6,527 bases of DNA from contig CABQCM010000083.1 of NCBI GenBank assembly GCA_902462665.1, positions 1 to 6,527 on the forward strand, in the 5' to 3' direction. The stretch comes from an uncultured Oscillospiraceae bacterium. GTDB taxonomy: Bacteria; Bacillota; Clostridia; Oscillospirales; Acutalibacteraceae. Made by a program: the position numbers and the translations under genes. Under the pieces are notes generated by a model that searched no databases, was not told the origin of the DNA, and saw only the letters and a list, made by a program, of their open reading frames with translations. This document shows, in pieces, positions 5,386-6,527 of this stretch; positions within the stretch are counted from its first letter, which is position 1, and the number at the start of each line of letters is the position of its first letter.

Positions 5386-6141
5386 ATGACATTAAAAATA
5401 GGTCGCAAAATTAGATCATTGAGAACAAAGGCCGATGTAACACAAGACCGCCTAGCCGAATATTTGGGTATAACAGCACAAGCGATTTCCCGCTGGGAGA
5501 GCGAAATTTGCTATCCCGATATCGAAATTCTGCCTGCAATCGCCGACTTTTTCAATGTTTCTCTTGATGAATTGATCGGCGTAGACCCGACCATAAAAGA
5601 AAACAAAATTCATGCGTATATGAAAAAGGCCAACCAAGCGCAATGCGCCGGCAATTTTGCGCAGGCCGTTTCTATTTACCGGGAAGCCGTGAGTCAATAT
5701 CCGTCAAGCTATCAATTGCAAGCCTGTTTGGCTTCCGCAATCGGTTGTGTGGATAACGGCGTAAAAATATCTCTGGAATCCGCAAACGAAGCCATCCATC
5801 TATGCCGCCGCATTTTAGAGGATTGTGTGGACGATCCGATTCGGTATCACGCCCTCACCATTTTGTGCTGGATTTATTACCGGCAGCTGGACGATTTGGA
5901 GAAAGCAATGGAGATTGTCTCCCGACTCCCCAAACTCTATCATTGCCAGGAAATTGTACAGGCAGAAACACTGCAAATACGTATGCCGTCTGAAACAGCG
6001 GAAGAATTTATCGGGTCTTTGATATCGGCCCTGCTGATCGCCTTTGACAAACCGAAATTTGCTTATTGCGACAACAAAAAGGTGATGATTGAAATACTGA
6101 TTGACGAGCTAAATGGATTATTGGAGAAGTTATCCAAATAA
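5386..6141 (+). CDS. XRE-family helix-turn-helix regulator with TPR-like C-terminal half
   Basis: The protein has 251 residues. Residues 5-62 are a Cro/CI-type DNA-binding domain: IGRKIRSLRTKADVTQDRLA, then recognition helix region GITAQAISRWESE (28-40), PDIEILPAIADFFNVSLDEL (44-63). The spacing and the WE after the recognition helix are typical of the family. Residues 77-106 read like a tetratricopeptide helix pair (MKKANQAQCAGNFAQAVSIY, then REAVSQYP), and the rest to 250 is predicted to be mainly helical, as in XRE regulators that sense a peptide or partner protein through a helical repeat domain. No ligand can be named. The ATG at 5386 has AAGGAG (5371-5376) 9 nt upstream. It is a single-gene unit, with its own promoter and terminator, divergent from the sigma-factor gene. 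By eye it is richer in A+T than the thi genes and purA, which may hint at an accessory origin. Confidence 0.88.
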   Translation: MTLKIGRKIRSLRTKADVTQDRLAEYLGITAQAISRWESEICYPDIEILPAIADFFNVSLDELIGVDPTIKENKIHAYMKKANQAQCAGNFAQAVSIYREAVSQYPSSYQLQACLASAIGCVDNGVKISLESANEAIHLCRRILEDCVDDPIRYHALTILCWIYYRQLDDLEKAMEIVSRLPKLYHCQEIVQAETLQIRMPSETAEEFIGSLISALLIAFDKPKFAYCDNKKVMIEILIDELNGLLEKLSK

Positions 6142-6153
6142 AAATTAATTTAT

Positions 6154-6197
6154 AAAAAAAACAGATGAATTGCCAAAAAACAATCCATCTGTTTTTT
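6154..6197 (+). terminator. Intrinsic terminator after the XRE gene
   Basis: ACAGATGAATTG (6161-6172) pairs with CAATCCATCTGT (6181-6192) with a single A-C mismatch, around an 8-nt loop CCAAAAAA. A T-run (6192-6197) follows and an A-run (6154-6160) precedes the stem, so the structure could also stop transcripts arriving from purA on the other strand. It begins 13 nt after the XRE stop codon. Confidence 0.87.
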
Positions 6198-6299
6198 CTT
6201 TATCCTTGACAGAAAATAGGCCTATTGACCGCCGGCATCGTTCTGTTTCAAGCAACGCGCATGTTAAAATAGGCCGCTTTCTTTTTCCATACCGAAGCG
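6198..6299. other. Intergenic spacer between XRE gene and purA with repeated AAAATAGGCC
   Basis: No gene is apparent here. AAAATAGGCC occurs at 6213-6222 and again at 6266-6275, and the first copy lies in the 12-bp perfect palindrome AATAGGCCTATT (6215-6226). On the purA-sense strand GGCCTATT (6275-6268) can pair with AATAGGCC (6226-6219) over a 41-nt loop, followed by TATTTTC. This could be a weak purA 3' hairpin, or the short palindrome alone could act. The stronger stop for purA is probably the hairpin at 6154-6197 read in reverse. Confidence 0.4.
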
Positions 6300-6527
6300 T
6301 TACCGCTCGAGGCTTTGGTCGCGGGCGGGGCCAACGCCCACCATCTTGACCGGGCAGCCGAGCAGCTCCTCCACGCGGGCGATGTAGTGTTTGGCTGCAG
6401 CCGGCAGCTCGTCAAAGCTGCGGCAAACCGAAAGATCCTCCGTAAAACCGGGCAGCTCCTCGTAAACGGGAGTGCACTGCTCCAGCAGCTCCAGCAGGAA
6501 CAGCTCGATCTTGGCCTGCAGGATCTG
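6300..6527 (-). CDS. purA: Adenylosuccinate synthetase PurA, C-terminal 75 residues
   Basis: PurA joins IMP and aspartate with GTP to give adenylosuccinate, the first step from IMP to AMP. Only the C-terminus is in the window. CTPVYEELPGFTEDLSVCRS, FDELPAAAKHYIARVEELLG and the final VGVGPARDQSLER match the conserved end of the family, including the (S/G)xGPxRxQ guanine-binding loop. The stop is TAA (complement of 6300-6302). The first visible residues, QILQAKIELFLLELLEQC, lack the usual FPA-type motif that precedes the C-P-V-Y-E block, which may be real divergence or a short indel. The rest of the gene lies beyond the right edge. Confidence 0.93.
   Translation of the reverse strand, partial: QILQAKIELFLLELLEQCTPVYEELPGFTEDLSVCRSFDELPAAAKHYIARVEELLGCPVKMVGVGPARDQSLER

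Noticed and set aside
1..6527. Mobile elements, CRISPR arrays, tRNA or rRNA genes
   Set aside because: I saw no transposase or integrase coding, no regular direct-repeat array, no long terminal inverted repeats, and no tRNA cloverleaf or rRNA-like stretches.

Overview
The window looks like a chromosomal segment of an anaerobic Firmicute, most likely a gut-type member of class Clostridia (Oscillospiraceae-like). I infer this from four things: a thiS-thiF-thiG order with the short clostridial type of ThiF that carries a ThiS-like domain, a compact terminator-embedded leader RNA in front of thiS, strong GGAGG-type ribosome binding sites with sigma-A-like promoters, and a serpin lipoprotein of a kind known from gut clostridia. 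The genus cannot be fixed from this sequence alone.

Layout, left to right. (1) Positions 1-1794, minus strand: a thiamin-thiazole operon transcribed right to left as promoter, leader RNA, thiS, thiF, thiG, with thiG running off the left edge. The promoter is near perfect (TTGACA, 17 bp, TATGAT). The roughly 110-nt leader holds a strong intrinsic terminator hairpin with an internal loop, which matches the architecture of the thiS motif (HMP-PP) riboswitch. (2) Positions 1796-3490, plus strand: a divergent gene for a secreted, lipid-anchored serpin (protease inhibitor) with a long low-complexity stalk. (3) Positions 3524-3564: a bidirectional terminator shared by the serpin gene and the converging sigma-factor gene. 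(4) Positions 3575-5188, minus strand: a 537-residue ECF-like sigma factor in which sigma regions 2 and 4 take up only the first ~155 residues, followed by a probable winged helix and about 290 residues of unrecognised sequence. (5) Positions 5189-5385: a divergent regulatory region rich in short palindromes. (6) Positions 5386-6141, plus strand: a 251-residue XRE-type repressor with a helical, TPR-like C-terminal half, ended by a hairpin terminator. (7) Positions 6300-6527, minus strand: the last 75 residues of adenylosuccinate synthetase (purA).

How the genes fit together. ThiS carries sulfur as a C-terminal thiocarboxylate after adenylation by ThiF, and ThiG uses it to build the thiazole half of thiamin. 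The leader RNA would match thiazole synthesis to the supply of the pyrimidine half. The serpin gene is a separate extracytoplasmic function. The sigma factor and the XRE regulator are divergent neighbours and may form a small regulatory pair, but no target operon is in the window. I found no tRNA, rRNA, CRISPR array, insertion sequence or prophage gene. The most rewarding items are the embedded-aptamer leader RNA, the lipoprotein serpin with its atypical reactive loop, and the sigma factor with a large fused C-terminal module.
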